Positions 52,196 to 61,091 of a stretch of DNA of 64,000 nucleotides are shown one piece after another. Below the pieces are notes generated by a model that was not told the DNA's origin, searched no databases, and was given only the letters and a program-made list of their open reading frames with translations. This stretch comes from Deltaproteobacteria bacterium (lineage in GTDB: Bacteria; Desulfobacterota; Binatia; HRBIN30; CADEER01), in contig JAJCZJ010000085.1 of assembly GCA_029262455.1 (NCBI GenBank), positions 56,353 through 120,352 of the forward strand, given 5' to 3'. Made by a program: the position numbers and the translations under genes. Within the stretch, counting starts at the first letter, position 1; every line of letters starts with the position of its first letter.

Positions 52196-53269
52196 GTGAG
52201 CCTCAAAGTCGAAACCATTCTCCTCAGCCTGGAGGCGGATCAATACGCCGGCAAAGGACAGGCCGCTCCCGGCATCGCGGACTACGCCAAGGCCGCCCGG
52301 GAGATGGAAAGTCTGGGCTTCGATCATCTAACGACAGCTGAGGCCGGGCATGACCCATTCCTCCCTGTGGCGATCGCCGCCGAGCATACCGAACGGGTGA
52401 AACTCGCGACCAACGTGGCGATTGCGTTTCCACGCAGCCCGATGGTCACCGCTCAACTCGCCTGGGACCTCCAGAACTACACCAAGGGGCGCTTCCAACT
52501 CGGCATTGGTACGCAGGTCAAAGGTCACAACGAGAGACGCTACGCAGCACCGTGGACGGCGGCACCGGGTCCGAGGTTGCGCGACTACGTCGGTTGCCTG
52601 CGCGCCATGTTTGCCTCGTTTGCGTCCGGCAAAACCGAGAGCTTCGAAGGCGAGCACTACCAATTCACCATGCTCCCACCGTTCTTCAATCCGGGTCCGA
52701 TCGAGTACGCCACTCCGCCGATCCATCTCGCCGCGGTCAACAAATACATGACGCGACTCTGTGGGGAGATGTGCGACGGCCTGCGGCTGCACCCGATCGC
52801 TACCCTGAAGTACACCAAGGAAATCCTTCTGCCGACGATCGAGGCCGGTGCCAAGAAAGCCGGCCGACCGGTGAGTGACATCGAGATCATCGGCGCGCCG
52901 TTCCTGGCGATCGCCCCGGACGAAGCCGGGGTGGAAAAGGCCAAGGCAGAAACACGACAGCGAATCTCCTTCTACGCCTCCACCCGCACCTACCACTCGG
53001 TGCTCAACTTCCACGGCTGGGAGGAAGTCGGGGCGAAGCTCCACCAGTACTCGGTCGAGGGCAAGTGGGCGGAGATGCCAGGCCTCATCACCGACGAGAT
53101 GCTCGATGAGTTTGCGCTGATCGGAACCTACGACCAGCTCGCCCAACAAGTCGCCGACCGTTGCCCCGGCGCCTTCACCACCGTCATGTTGGACATGCCG
53201 CACGACCTGCGTCGCGACAAAGACCGGGTCAAGGACATCGTCCGAGACATCAAAGCAATCAAAGCATAG
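52196..53269 (+). CDS. LLM-class (luciferase-like, F420-type) oxidoreductase
   Basis: A 357-residue TIM-barrel protein of the luciferase-like monooxygenase family. Visible blocks include MESLGFDHLTTAEAGHDPFLPVAIAAEHTERVKLATNVAIAFPRSP and GRFQLGIGTQVKGH, which resemble F420-dependent members found in steroid and fatty-acid degrading actinobacteria. Whether it uses F420 or FMN is not decided by sequence here. GTG start at 52196 follows AAGGAG. First gene of a short + strand operon under operator site 3, followed by a crotonase 37 bases on. Confidence 0.8.
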   Translation: MSLKVETILLSLEADQYAGKGQAAPGIADYAKAAREMESLGFDHLTTAEAGHDPFLPVAIAAEHTERVKLATNVAIAFPRSPMVTAQLAWDLQNYTKGRFQLGIGTQVKGHNERRYAAPWTAAPGPRLRDYVGCLRAMFASFASGKTESFEGEHYQFTMLPPFFNPGPIEYATPPIHLAAVNKYMTRLCGEMCDGLRLHPIATLKYTKEILLPTIEAGAKKAGRPVSDIEIIGAPFLAIAPDEAGVEKAKAETRQRISFYASTRTYHSVLNFHGWEEVGAKLHQYSVEGKWAEMPGLITDEMLDEFALIGTYDQLAQQVADRCPGAFTTVMLDMPHDLRRDKDRVKDIVRDIKAIKA

Positions 53270-53306
53270 CAGAGCCTCCGCGCACCGCCCAAAAAGGACA
53301 GAATCC

Positions 53307-54134
53307 ATGGCTGAGAAAGACCACTACCTATTCGAAGTGAAGGACGGAATTGGCGTCGTCACGTTCAACCGACCCGACAAGCTGAACGCGGTCAACTGGG
53401 ACCTCGCCAGCGACCTCGTGCAGTTGTTTCGCGACCTGCGTTTCCGCGACGATGTTCGCGTCATCGTCTTGACCGGCGCCGGACGTGCCTTCTGCTCCGG
53501 CGGCGATGCGGAGTTCTTGAGCGGCGGCGATGATCGCCCGCTGCCCGGATTGTCCGAGCCCGATCGCTACCTGGAGCGCTACCAGCGCAAGACACCAGCG
53601 GGTCCGTTCGCCGAATTCACCCGCATGATCATCGAGGTCGAGAAACCCGTCATTGCCGCCATCCACGGACCGGCGGTCGGCGCGGGTCTTGCGTACGCAC
53701 TGGCTTGCGACAGGCGCTTTGCCGACAAGACGACGCGCATGTCGGCAGCCATGGTGCGCCTCGGCTTCTCCCCCGACTGCGGGATCACCTACTTCCTACC
53801 GCGCATCACCAGTCTCAGCACCGCCCTGATGATGGTCGAAACCGGGCGCATTCTCGACGCCGAAGAGGCCCACAAAGAAGGCCTGATCGACCAGCTCGTC
53901 GACGAAGGCAAAGCGCTCGAGGCGGCGATGGAGTACGCCGGAAAGCTCGCCAAAGGCCCGAGCGTCGCCATCGACTTGGCGCGCCGCTTCATCCACAAGT
54001 CACTGACTTCGACGCTCGAAGAGATTCTCGACTACGAAGCGGTCGCTTCGACGATGTCGGCAGCGACCCACGACGCGCGAGAAGGAACACAATCGTTCAT
54101 TGAGAAGCGCAAGCCGGTGTTTAAGGGGTATTAG
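53307..54134 (+). CDS. Enoyl-CoA hydratase/isomerase (crotonase family)
   Basis: A 275-residue crotonase: FNRPDKLNAVNWDLA, LTGAGRAFCSGGDAEFLSGG, AAIHGPAVGAGLAYALACD and the MVRLGFSPDCGITYFLPR catalytic-region block are all present. It probably hydrates an enoyl-CoA or performs a related CoA-ester reaction in the steroid side-chain or ring route. ATG at 53307 follows AAAGGA. It lies after the LLM gene and before repeat A copy 2 and a second flavoprotein gene. Confidence 0.83.
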   Translation: MAEKDHYLFEVKDGIGVVTFNRPDKLNAVNWDLASDLVQLFRDLRFRDDVRVIVLTGAGRAFCSGGDAEFLSGGDDRPLPGLSEPDRYLERYQRKTPAGPFAEFTRMIIEVEKPVIAAIHGPAVGAGLAYALACDRRFADKTTRMSAAMVRLGFSPDCGITYFLPRITSLSTALMMVETGRILDAEEAHKEGLIDQLVDEGKALEAAMEYAGKLAKGPSVAIDLARRFIHKSLTSTLEEILDYEAVASTMSAATHDAREGTQSFIEKRKPVFKGY

Positions 54135-54159
54135 CCCGTCGGAACACGCGCACCCGCAC

Positions 54160-54520
54160 AAATCCCCTCTCCTGACCGAGACTGTCCATTCAATGCAGAT
54201 TTCCAATTCCCATCGACCAACCCACCCGCATCCCCTCTCTCTCCGGAGGCTCAGTCGATTCATGCAGCGACATAGTATTGCGGGAATCCCGAAAGCCTTC
54301 CCCTCTACCTCCCTCCTGCGCTCTGCGAGCTTCGGAGGACATGCCGGGAGAGGGTTAAGGGTGAGGGGATCAAAACGCCAACTTCCTTCTTGCCCGTGTG
54401 CCGCAGTGCTTTCGCGCGCACGTTCAAGAACGAACCCCCACCTTTCATCCTCTCCCGCGTGCAATGCGGGAGAGGAGATTCTGTTGGGCTTTGCCCGTCA
54501 TTTCGAGAAAATCGACAGCC
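54160..54520. repeat. Dispersed repeat family A, copy 2
   Basis: Fills most of the 419-base gap between the crotonase and flavoprotein genes. Its first half matches copy 1 (54198-54249 against about 8945-8998) and its second half matches copy 3. Compared with copy 3 it carries about 32 extra bases within the CTACCTCC...GGGAGAGGG stretch. The hairpin CTCTCCCGC/GCGGGAGAG is at 54450-54474. Confidence 0.8.
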
Positions 54521-54553
54521 CTTGTTAAGGAGGGGTACTGGCTTCTTGGATTT

Positions 54554-56035
54554 ATGGCTACTCCGAAGATCAAAAGAGATATGGGCAAGGCGGCTTCGTT
54601 GCGGCCGGCGCGCGAGGTTACGCATTGGGACCGGGAAGCCGATGTCGTCGTCGTCGGACTCGGCGCGGCCGGCGCATGCGCCGCGATCGAAGCGTCGGAA
54701 GCCGGGGCCGAGGTGATCGCGCTCGAGCGCATGAGCGGAGGCGGCGGCACCTCTGCCTTGTCCACCGGGCAGCTCTATATCGGCGGCGGCACGCCGATTC
54801 AGAAAGCTTGCGGATTCGACGACACACCGGAGGAGATGTTCAAGTACCTCATGGCCACGTGCGGCCCCGGTGAAGACGAAGCCAAGATCCGCATGTATTG
54901 CGACCAAAGCGTCGGCCACTACCACTGGTTGGTGGAACACGGCGTCCCCTTCAAAGAGTCATACTACGGCGACGGTTCCTACACGCCGACCGACGACTGC
55001 CTCAGCTACTCAGGGAGCGAGCAGTCGTACCCGTACTGCAACATCGCCAAACCGGCGCCGCGCGGCCACACGGTCCAACAAGATGGTATCGAGGCAGGCG
55101 CACAGCTGATGCGCAGCCTGATCGCAGCCGTCGGCAAGACGACGGTAAAAGTCCAAGAGGACAGCCTGGTCAAGACTCTGGTGATGGACGACGACACGCG
55201 CGTCACCGGTTGCGTTGTGCGCTATGAGGGCGAGGAACAACTCATCCGGGCGCGCAAGGGCATCGTCCTGTGCGCCGGCGGATTCATCAACAACCGCGAC
55301 ATGGTGTACCACTACGCGCCTGAACTGTGGCGCTGCCGCTATCGCGCCGCCAGCGACGGCGACGACGGCCGCGGCATCCGCATGGGCATGGGCGCCGGTG
55401 GATCAGCCAAGCGCATGGAAACTGGATGTATCGTTCTGCCGTATACGGTCCCGAAGATCCTGATGAACGGCATCTTCGTCAACAAACGGGGCATGCGGTT
55501 CATCAATGAGGACCTCTACCAGACCACAGTTGGTGAGGCAGCGCTGTTGCACCAAGAAGGCCACGTCTACCTGATCTGCGACAACGAGTGTTTCGAGCGA
55601 CCGTTCGCGCCGACCGAGATTGCAGCGGTCGAGGAGTCCGTCGCCGATCTGGAGAAGTCGCTCGGCATGCCCGAAGGCGTCCTGCAGAACACGATCGAGA
55701 TCTACAACGAGCACGCAGCCAACGGCGACGATCCGATCTTCCACAAGGGCAAGCAGTATCTGCAACCACTGACCCATCCGCCCTACGCCGCCCTCGACTA
55801 CCGCGTCGAGAACTCACTCTACACAGTGTTCACCATGGGCGGGCTGCACACACTTCCGACCGCACAAGTCCTCGACCCGGACGGCGAAATCATTCCCGGC
55901 CTCTACGCGGCAGGACGCACGACATCGGGGCTGGCCGCCCAAGGTTACAGCAGTGGATTGTCACTCGCCGATGGAACTTTTTTTGGACGCATGGCCGGAA
56001 GGCACTTGACCGATCGAGCTGTCCCGCCCGCCTAG
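54554..56035 (+). CDS. FAD-dependent dehydrogenase, KstD/fumarate reductase family
   Basis: A 493-residue flavoprotein: FAD motif ADVVVVGLGAAGACAAIEAS (about residues 26-45), ERMSGGGGTSALSTGQLY, GIVLCAGGFINN, and a C-terminal FTMGGLHTLPTAQVLDPDGEIIPGLYAAGRTT followed by GYSSGLSLADGTFFGRMAG. It belongs to the KstD/fumarate reductase group but differs from the protein at 41395, lacking its YPGAGGT motif, so another steroid redox step is likely (for example a 3-ketosteroid 4-dehydrogenation). ATG at 54554; an in-frame ATG at 54584 is also possible. Convergent with the CoA-transferase gene. Confidence 0.75.
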   Translation: MATPKIKRDMGKAASLRPAREVTHWDREADVVVVGLGAAGACAAIEASEAGAEVIALERMSGGGGTSALSTGQLYIGGGTPIQKACGFDDTPEEMFKYLMATCGPGEDEAKIRMYCDQSVGHYHWLVEHGVPFKESYYGDGSYTPTDDCLSYSGSEQSYPYCNIAKPAPRGHTVQQDGIEAGAQLMRSLIAAVGKTTVKVQEDSLVKTLVMDDDTRVTGCVVRYEGEEQLIRARKGIVLCAGGFINNRDMVYHYAPELWRCRYRAASDGDDGRGIRMGMGAGGSAKRMETGCIVLPYTVPKILMNGIFVNKRGMRFINEDLYQTTVGEAALLHQEGHVYLICDNECFERPFAPTEIAAVEESVADLEKSLGMPEGVLQNTIEIYNEHAANGDDPIFHKGKQYLQPLTHPPYAALDYRVENSLYTVFTMGGLHTLPTAQVLDPDGEIIPGLYAAGRTTSGLAAQGYSSGLSLADGTFFGRMAGRHLTDRAVPPA

Positions 56036-56039
56036 ACGC

Positions 56040-57284
56040 CTACTTCTTGCTCCCAAACGCACCCGCTTCGCTGAGCTCCGCAACCTTCTCCGCATCGTAG
56101 CCAAGCACACGTTCGAGCACCGCTTGATTGTGCTCGCCCACCGTCGGCGCCTTTGACGGCGTTGGCATGGGAGCGTCCGCGAACTTCACCGGGTACGGCA
56201 TCATCTCGGCCCCATGTCCGTCGACTGGATACATCGGAAAGCGATCCTTGAACTGCGGGTCATCGGCGATCGTCTTCGGCGTGTTGACTGGCGCAATCGG
56301 AAAGTTCTTTTCGTTGCCTTCGTGCAACCACTCGTCGGAGGTTTTGGTTTTGAAGATGTCACGCAGCATCGCCTGGAGCTCGCGGTTGTGGCGCGCGTGG
56401 TCGGCGAATTTCGAACCGGGCCACTTCTCAAAGAGGTCGACGCGCCCGACGGACTCGCAAAAATTCTTCCAGAAAGCCTGCTCGGACGCCATGAACAGCA
56501 CATGGCCGTCCGATGACTCGTACATCTGATAGCGCACGCCCTCTTTCATCCCGGCAGTGCCCGGCGCGCGTCGCTCATAATTGTCCGCCTTGTTGCCAGT
56601 CACTTCCGATTCCGGGCGCTCGTACGCTTTCCAGCTCTCGATGCGATACCAGTCCATATAGGCCGTCGCATCCGATTGCGCCAGCTCCATAGAACAACCC
56701 TCGCCTGTCGAGCGCGCTCGGATGACGCCCGCAAGAATCGACAACGCGCCAAACATCGGTCCAGCGTGCAGCCCGACAGAGGCGTGTTCTGGAATGTAGC
56801 AGAAACCCTCGTCGTCATAGGCCGGCCTCACAATCCCGCCCCAGGTATCAAACGCGATGCCGTGCGCCGGAAGATCGCGATACGGGCCGGTCGCTCCGTA
56901 GCCCGAGATGCTGCAGAACACGATCTTCGGATTGACCTCGCGCATCCGCTCGTAGCTGAGCCCGCGCTTGGCCAACGCCCCTGGACGCATTGCTTCGACG
57001 ACGATGTCGGCACCGCGAACCAAATCCAGATAGACCTCGACGGCAGCGGGATTTCGAAGGTCCAGCGTCAAGCTCTTCTTGCCGCGGTTGATATGCAAAT
57101 GCAGCAACGAAACCCCGTCGATGATCGGCCAGGTCATTTCGCGCACATAGTCACCAGACGGTGATTCGACCTTGATGACGTCCGCACCCATGTCCGCAAG
57201 GTGCGTCGTGATCGCCGCGGGTCCGAGCATCGAGCTTTCGATGACACGTACACCAGCAAGTGGGGCTGAGTTCGAATTGGACAT
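56040..57284 (-). CDS. Class III (CaiB/BaiF) acyl-CoA transferase
   Basis: A 414-residue class III CoA-transferase: LAGVRVIESSMLGPAAITTHLADMGADVIKVESPSGDYVRE and a likely catalytic Asp in HGIAFDTWGGIV. The C-terminal MPTPSKAPTVGEHNQAVLERVLGYD is a common family ending. It probably activates or exchanges CoA on steroid-derived acids. GGGAGG precedes the ATG at 57284. It lies 86 bases after the thiolase-like gene in the same direction and may be the last gene of the operon headed by the NMO-family gene. Confidence 0.82.
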   Translation of the reverse strand: MSNSNSAPLAGVRVIESSMLGPAAITTHLADMGADVIKVESPSGDYVREMTWPIIDGVSLLHLHINRGKKSLTLDLRNPAAVEVYLDLVRGADIVVEAMRPGALAKRGLSYERMREVNPKIVFCSISGYGATGPYRDLPAHGIAFDTWGGIVRPAYDDEGFCYIPEHASVGLHAGPMFGALSILAGVIRARSTGEGCSMELAQSDATAYMDWYRIESWKAYERPESEVTGNKADNYERRAPGTAGMKEGVRYQMYESSDGHVLFMASEQAFWKNFCESVGRVDLFEKWPGSKFADHARHNRELQAMLRDIFKTKTSDEWLHEGNEKNFPIAPVNTPKTIADDPQFKDRFPMYPVDGHGAEMMPYPVKFADAPMPTPSKAPTVGEHNQAVLERVLGYDAEKVAELSEAGAFGSKK

Positions 57285-57370
57285 GAGAGGGACCTCCCGG
57301 GGCGAACGATCTCACCTCGTAGAGATGGCAACCTACGCCCGATTGGATCAGTAGTTGGATCTGGGGCGAG

Positions 57371-58549
57371 CTAGCTCTTCAGCACGACCGCCGTCGCGTT
57401 ACCGCCCAGCCCAATGGTCTGGCACATCCCAACCTTGGCATTCGGGACCTGCCGCTCGCCGGATTCTCCACGTAGCTGCCACCCGACCTCGCAAATTTGA
57501 AACAAGCCCTGTGCCGTCGTCGCTTCACCAAACGAGATGAAGCCACCGCTCGGATTGATCGGCAGCTTGCCTGTCGGGATCGTTTCGTTGTTTTCGAGCA
57601 ACCATTCAGACTGACCTGGCTCGCAGAGACCAAACTCCTCCGGAAACGCGAGCTCGTAGTACACGGTATTGTCTTGCAGCTCGACGAAGTCGATGTCTTT
57701 CGGGCCGACACCTGCACCCTCCATCGCCTTCTTCACCGCCGCTGCGGCTTCACTGTGGTGCGTGATCCCCGTAGGCGACATACCACCGATGCCGCGCGTG
57801 ATGCCGTCATCGAAGCGCGCCGTCGCAACCGCGCTAGCCCCCACCCAAACCGGCTTCGTCGTCAGCTGCTTGGCCTTCTCGGCCGAGCACAGCACCACAG
57901 CAGCAGCCCCGTCACTCACCGCGCAAATCTCGAAGAGGTGCAACGGATAAACGACGAGAGCTGACTTGAGAACTTCCTCGACGTTAGTTTCCTTGCGATA
58001 GCGGGCGTTCGGATTGAGAGCGCCATTCTTCCGCGCCTTCACCGCGACCTTGGCCATCTGCTCTTCGGTCGTACCGTGATCGTGCATGCGGCGACGCGAC
58101 AAGACCGCCCAAAAAGCCGGGCCCGGCATCCCGATGCAGCGCTGGCGCAGGAACTCGGGATCTGTGTGCTCTTCGACGCCCGAGGTTTGGATGAAGCCCT
58201 TCGGCATCTTCTCGCCACCGACCACCAGCACCATGTCGTGAGCACCACTGGAGACCAGCATGTGCCCGATATTGAAAGCGTTAGCGCCGGCAGAACAGCC
58301 GGCCGACATGTTGTAAACCGGCACACCGGTGGAGCCCATGTCCTCGACGACGTCGTTGCCGTTCAGTCCCCAGCCCTTGCCACCCGAGAAGCGCGAGCTC
58401 GCGGCCGCAACCGCTTCGATGTCACGCCACTGCGCTCCCGCATCGGCGAGCGCCGCCTCGACAGCATGGCGGCATAGCTCGGTGACCGACTTGTCCTCGA
58501 ACTTCCCCCACGGGTGCATCCCTAATCCTACGGCGGCTACTTCTCGCAT
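57371..58549 (-). CDS. Thiolase-fold SCP-X/Ltp-like protein, predicted retro-aldolase (second copy)
   Basis: A 392-residue relative of the protein at 6542. The Cys is kept in MSAGCSAGANAF, but the catalytic His segments are changed: the HDCF position reads LQDNTV and the G-H-P position reads FGEATT. As with the first copy, a DUF35 gene sits directly upstream (27 bases). Without the two His it is unlikely to be a true thiolase; a Ltp2-type aldolase acting on a hydroxylated steroid side-chain CoA is the best guess. AAAGGA precedes the ATG. Confidence 0.76.
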   Translation of the reverse strand: MREVAAVGLGMHPWGKFEDKSVTELCRHAVEAALADAGAQWRDIEAVAAASSRFSGGKGWGLNGNDVVEDMGSTGVPVYNMSAGCSAGANAFNIGHMLVSSGAHDMVLVVGGEKMPKGFIQTSGVEEHTDPEFLRQRCIGMPGPAFWAVLSRRRMHDHGTTEEQMAKVAVKARKNGALNPNARYRKETNVEEVLKSALVVYPLHLFEICAVSDGAAAVVLCSAEKAKQLTTKPVWVGASAVATARFDDGITRGIGGMSPTGITHHSEAAAAVKKAMEGAGVGPKDIDFVELQDNTVYYELAFPEEFGLCEPGQSEWLLENNETIPTGKLPINPSGGFISFGEATTAQGLFQICEVGWQLRGESGERQVPNAKVGMCQTIGLGGNATAVVLKS

Positions 58550-58576
58550 GGTGATCCTTTCGAAAGATTGGAGATG

Positions 58577-58996
58577 CTACGCGGCGGGCTTGAACTTCCA
58601 CGTCACGACGTCGTTCCCGTCTTCGTCGTGGTAGAGGTGCTCGATCACCAACTCGAGCGGCATATCCACCGCAACCTTGGTCATGTCGTCGGTCGTCACC
58701 TGCCCTAAAACGCGCAAACCTTCATCGAGGTCGATGAACCCCATCGGGTACGGCTTGAAGGGCTCGTCGAACTTGGCCGGCGGAGGCGGCGGAAACACCT
58801 GGAAAGTAAAGCCCCAGAGCTTGCCCGTGGGACCGAACTCGGCGTCTTCGATCTTCGACTCCGTGCACTCGGGGTTGTGACATACAGGGGACTTTGGGAA
58901 GTACGGGGCGCTGCAAGTTGCGCAACGCGAACCGAGCAAGCGTGGCCCGTTCGCCGTCTCGGCAAACAAGCCCTCCACCGCATGTTTCGTCGCCAT
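58577..58996 (-). CDS. DUF35 zinc-ribbon/OB-fold protein (second copy)
   Basis: A 139-residue DUF35 protein: zinc ribbon CATC (near residue 24) and CHNPEC (near 38), then an OB-fold (GKLWGFTFQVFPPPPPAKFDEPF, LRVLGQVT). It should complex with the thiolase-like protein downstream, as inferred for the pair at 6088/6542. The ATG overlaps no other gene but lies 2 bases after the ETF alpha stop; GGGAGG site present. Confidence 0.85.
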   Translation of the reverse strand: MATKHAVEGLFAETANGPRLLGSRCATCSAPYFPKSPVCHNPECTESKIEDAEFGPTGKLWGFTFQVFPPPPPAKFDEPFKPYPMGFIDLDEGLRVLGQVTTDDMTKVAVDMPLELVIEHLYHDEDGNDVVTWKFKPAA

Positions 58997-58998
58997 TC

Positions 58999-59973
58999 TC
59001 AGCCTCCCTTTACGGCTTTGGTCAGCGCCGGCAGCACTTCCAAGCAGTCCCCGACGATACCGTACTGCGCGTATTTGAAAATCGCGGCGTCGCCGTCGGT
59101 ATTGATCGCAACCAGTGTCTTAGCCGCGGCGCATCCAACCATGTGCTGGCTAGCACCCGAGATTCCGGCCGCGACGTATAGGACCGGGCGCGTAATCTTG
59201 CCTGTGAGACCGACCTGATGGGACGAATCCGTCCAACCATCATCGACGATCGGACGCGACGCGCCGGCCATGCCGCCCAACGCCGCAGCCAAATCCTCGA
59301 CCAGTTGATAGTTTTCCGCGTCTTGCAGTCCGCGACCGCCAGCCACGACGATCTGAGCCTCTTCGAGCCGCGGACCGTCGGAGCTCGCCTTCTGAACCGT
59401 CCGAATTCGCTCATCGACCCCGGCCAGGTCCACAGCGATGGACCGCGCCTCGGGCGCACTCGGAGACGCCGCTGCTTCGGGAAGCAGCGGATCCGAGACG
59501 ACACCGATCACGACCGGTCCGGCGACATCGTACTCGACCCGAGTATCGCCGCCATAGGCGGTCGCGGTCACCTTCACTTCGCCGTCGCCGCTGGCAACGT
59601 CGATGGCATTCATCACGACACCCGCACCGACCCTCGCGGCAATCCGCGGAGCCACCAGGCGTGAGTCAAACGTCTGCGAAATCAAAAGCAGCGCCGGAGA
59701 TTGTTGGCCACAGTACTGCTGCACTGCGGCAACCACGACGTCGGGTTCGAGCTCGGCAAGCTTCGGGTCATCAATGTGGTCGATGTGAGCCACACCGTGT
59801 TTCGCCGCAGCGGCCTCGACACCGCTCGGCTGCGCCCCAATCACCAACCAATCGAGGTCGACGCCGCGCGCTGTCGCGAGCTTGCGAGCCAGGGTCAATA
59901 CTTCTTCCGCACCCGCAGGCAGGCCGTCGCGACCAGCGTCGAACGAACAGAATACCAATGAATTGGACACCAC
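58999..59973 (-). CDS. etfA: Electron transfer flavoprotein alpha subunit
   Basis: A 324-residue FixB/ETF alpha protein. The FAD-binding C-terminal signature LYVAAGISGASQHMVGCAAAKTLVAINTDGDAAIFKYAQYGIVGD is clear. With ETF beta it carries electrons from the many acyl-CoA dehydrogenases in this cluster to the respiratory chain. GTG start with GAGGAG upstream, 16 bases after etfB. Location inside a steroid operon suggests a dedicated ETF. Confidence 0.92.
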   Translation of the reverse strand: MVSNSLVFCSFDAGRDGLPAGAEEVLTLARKLATARGVDLDWLVIGAQPSGVEAAAAKHGVAHIDHIDDPKLAELEPDVVVAAVQQYCGQQSPALLLISQTFDSRLVAPRIAARVGAGVVMNAIDVASGDGEVKVTATAYGGDTRVEYDVAGPVVIGVVSDPLLPEAAASPSAPEARSIAVDLAGVDERIRTVQKASSDGPRLEEAQIVVAGGRGLQDAENYQLVEDLAAALGGMAGASRPIVDDGWTDSSHQVGLTGKITRPVLYVAAGISGASQHMVGCAAAKTLVAINTDGDAAIFKYAQYGIVGDCLEVLPALTKAVKGG

Positions 59974-59988
59974 TTCTCCTCGAAAGTC

Positions 59989-60789
59989 CTAGATGATGCG
60001 TTCGTCGCGCAGCTTGCTGAGCAGCGTCGCGGCCTGGGCATCTGGCGAATCGCCATCGATAAAGGTGCAGTTCCCCTGCACGCTCGAAACATACTGCTTC
60101 GACATCCGCACCAGAGGCACGACATCCGAGTCGGCGAGAGAAAGCGAGTCGATCGTGACTTGGTTCGGATTGATCTTGCGGGCTTTCATCGTCCGCATCG
60201 TCGTCGGGTAGCGCGGCGTACCGAGCTCATTCGAAATCGTAACGATCGCCGGACAGGTCGCCTCAACGATTTCGTCACCATTCGGCGTCACTCGCGTAAC
60301 CCGCACACTGCCGCCATCCAGCTCGACCGACCTTGCGATCGTCACCACCGGCATGTCGAGCAACTCCCCGAGCAGAGCCGGTACGACGCCTTGGTCGTCA
60401 TCCGACGCTTGGCGCCCACACAGCACCAGGTCTGCCCCGCCTTTCGCACCAACATACGCCGCTAGGATCTTGGCGACCGCGTGTCCGTCGAGACTGCCGT
60501 CAGCGACCGGAACCGTCGACACTTCGTCAGCACCCATCGCCGCAGCCTGGCGCAAAATCGCCGTTGGATCCGCGCCAATGCAAACGACATCGATCGTGCA
60601 ATCGAGACCATTGTCGCGCAAGCGCAGCGCGGCTTCGATCGCCTGCTCGTCGTAGGCATTCATCAACCGCGGGATCGAGGTTTGGGTCAGCGTCTTGCCG
60701 TCGTCGCCAATCTCGAGCTTGCCGTGCAACACATAGTTGTCGACAGCATCCGGATCGAGCACTTCCTTCACGCAAATAATGATTCTCAT
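59989..60789 (-). CDS. etfB: Electron transfer flavoprotein beta subunit
   Basis: A 266-residue FixA/ETF beta protein: IIICVKEVLDPD at the N-terminus, MNAYDEQAIEAALRL, and the DLVLCGRQASDDDQGVVPALLGELL block near residue 118 are diagnostic. Works with EtfA encoded immediately downstream. The ATG at 60789 follows GAGGC and lies 24 bases after the small unknown gene. Confidence 0.92.
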   Translation of the reverse strand: MRIIICVKEVLDPDAVDNYVLHGKLEIGDDGKTLTQTSIPRLMNAYDEQAIEAALRLRDNGLDCTIDVVCIGADPTAILRQAAAMGADEVSTVPVADGSLDGHAVAKILAAYVGAKGGADLVLCGRQASDDDQGVVPALLGELLDMPVVTIARSVELDGGSVRVTRVTPNGDEIVEATCPAIVTISNELGTPRYPTTMRTMKARKINPNQVTIDSLSLADSDVVPLVRMSKQYVSSVQGNCTFIDGDSPDAQAATLLSKLRDERII

Positions 60790-60813
60790 TTCGAAGCCTC
60801 GGATGTCGGGCGG

Positions 60814-61077
60814 CTACTCGCCGACCAGGTAAATGTTGCCCTTTTCGCACCACACCGAGTCGAAGGCGTAGTGATCGGGCTTTTGATAGAGATCTTTCAA
60901 CAAATACCAGCGCCAGGGCGGGTCGCCGTGGTCGACATATTCCCCTGACAGGGTACCCGCGAACTCCTCGCGCCGAATGTACTTCTCTCCGAAGTGACCG
61001 CCACCGTCGCACTCGGCGCGTTTGCCAGCCATCTCCGGGTCAAAGCCCTTCGTCGTTGGTAACGGTTCCTTCGGCAC
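60814..61077 (-). CDS. Small conserved-looking protein of unknown function
   Basis: An 87-residue protein I do not recognise. It starts at GTG (AAGGA 5 bases upstream) and is rich in Gly, Trp, Tyr and acidic residues, for example AECDGGGHFGEKYIRREEF and WRWYLLKDLYQKPDHYAFDSVWCEKGNIYLVGE. Two Cys (near residues 23 and 78) and several His are present, but no ferredoxin pattern. It lies between an NMO-family gene (15-base gap) and etfB (24-base gap), so it is surely in the operon if real. A cofactor or electron-transfer accessory role is possible but unproven. Confidence 0.6.
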   Translation of the reverse strand: MPKEPLPTTKGFDPEMAGKRAECDGGGHFGEKYIRREEFAGTLSGEYVDHGDPPWRWYLLKDLYQKPDHYAFDSVWCEKGNIYLVGE

Positions 61078-61091
61078 AACCAGTCCTTGCG

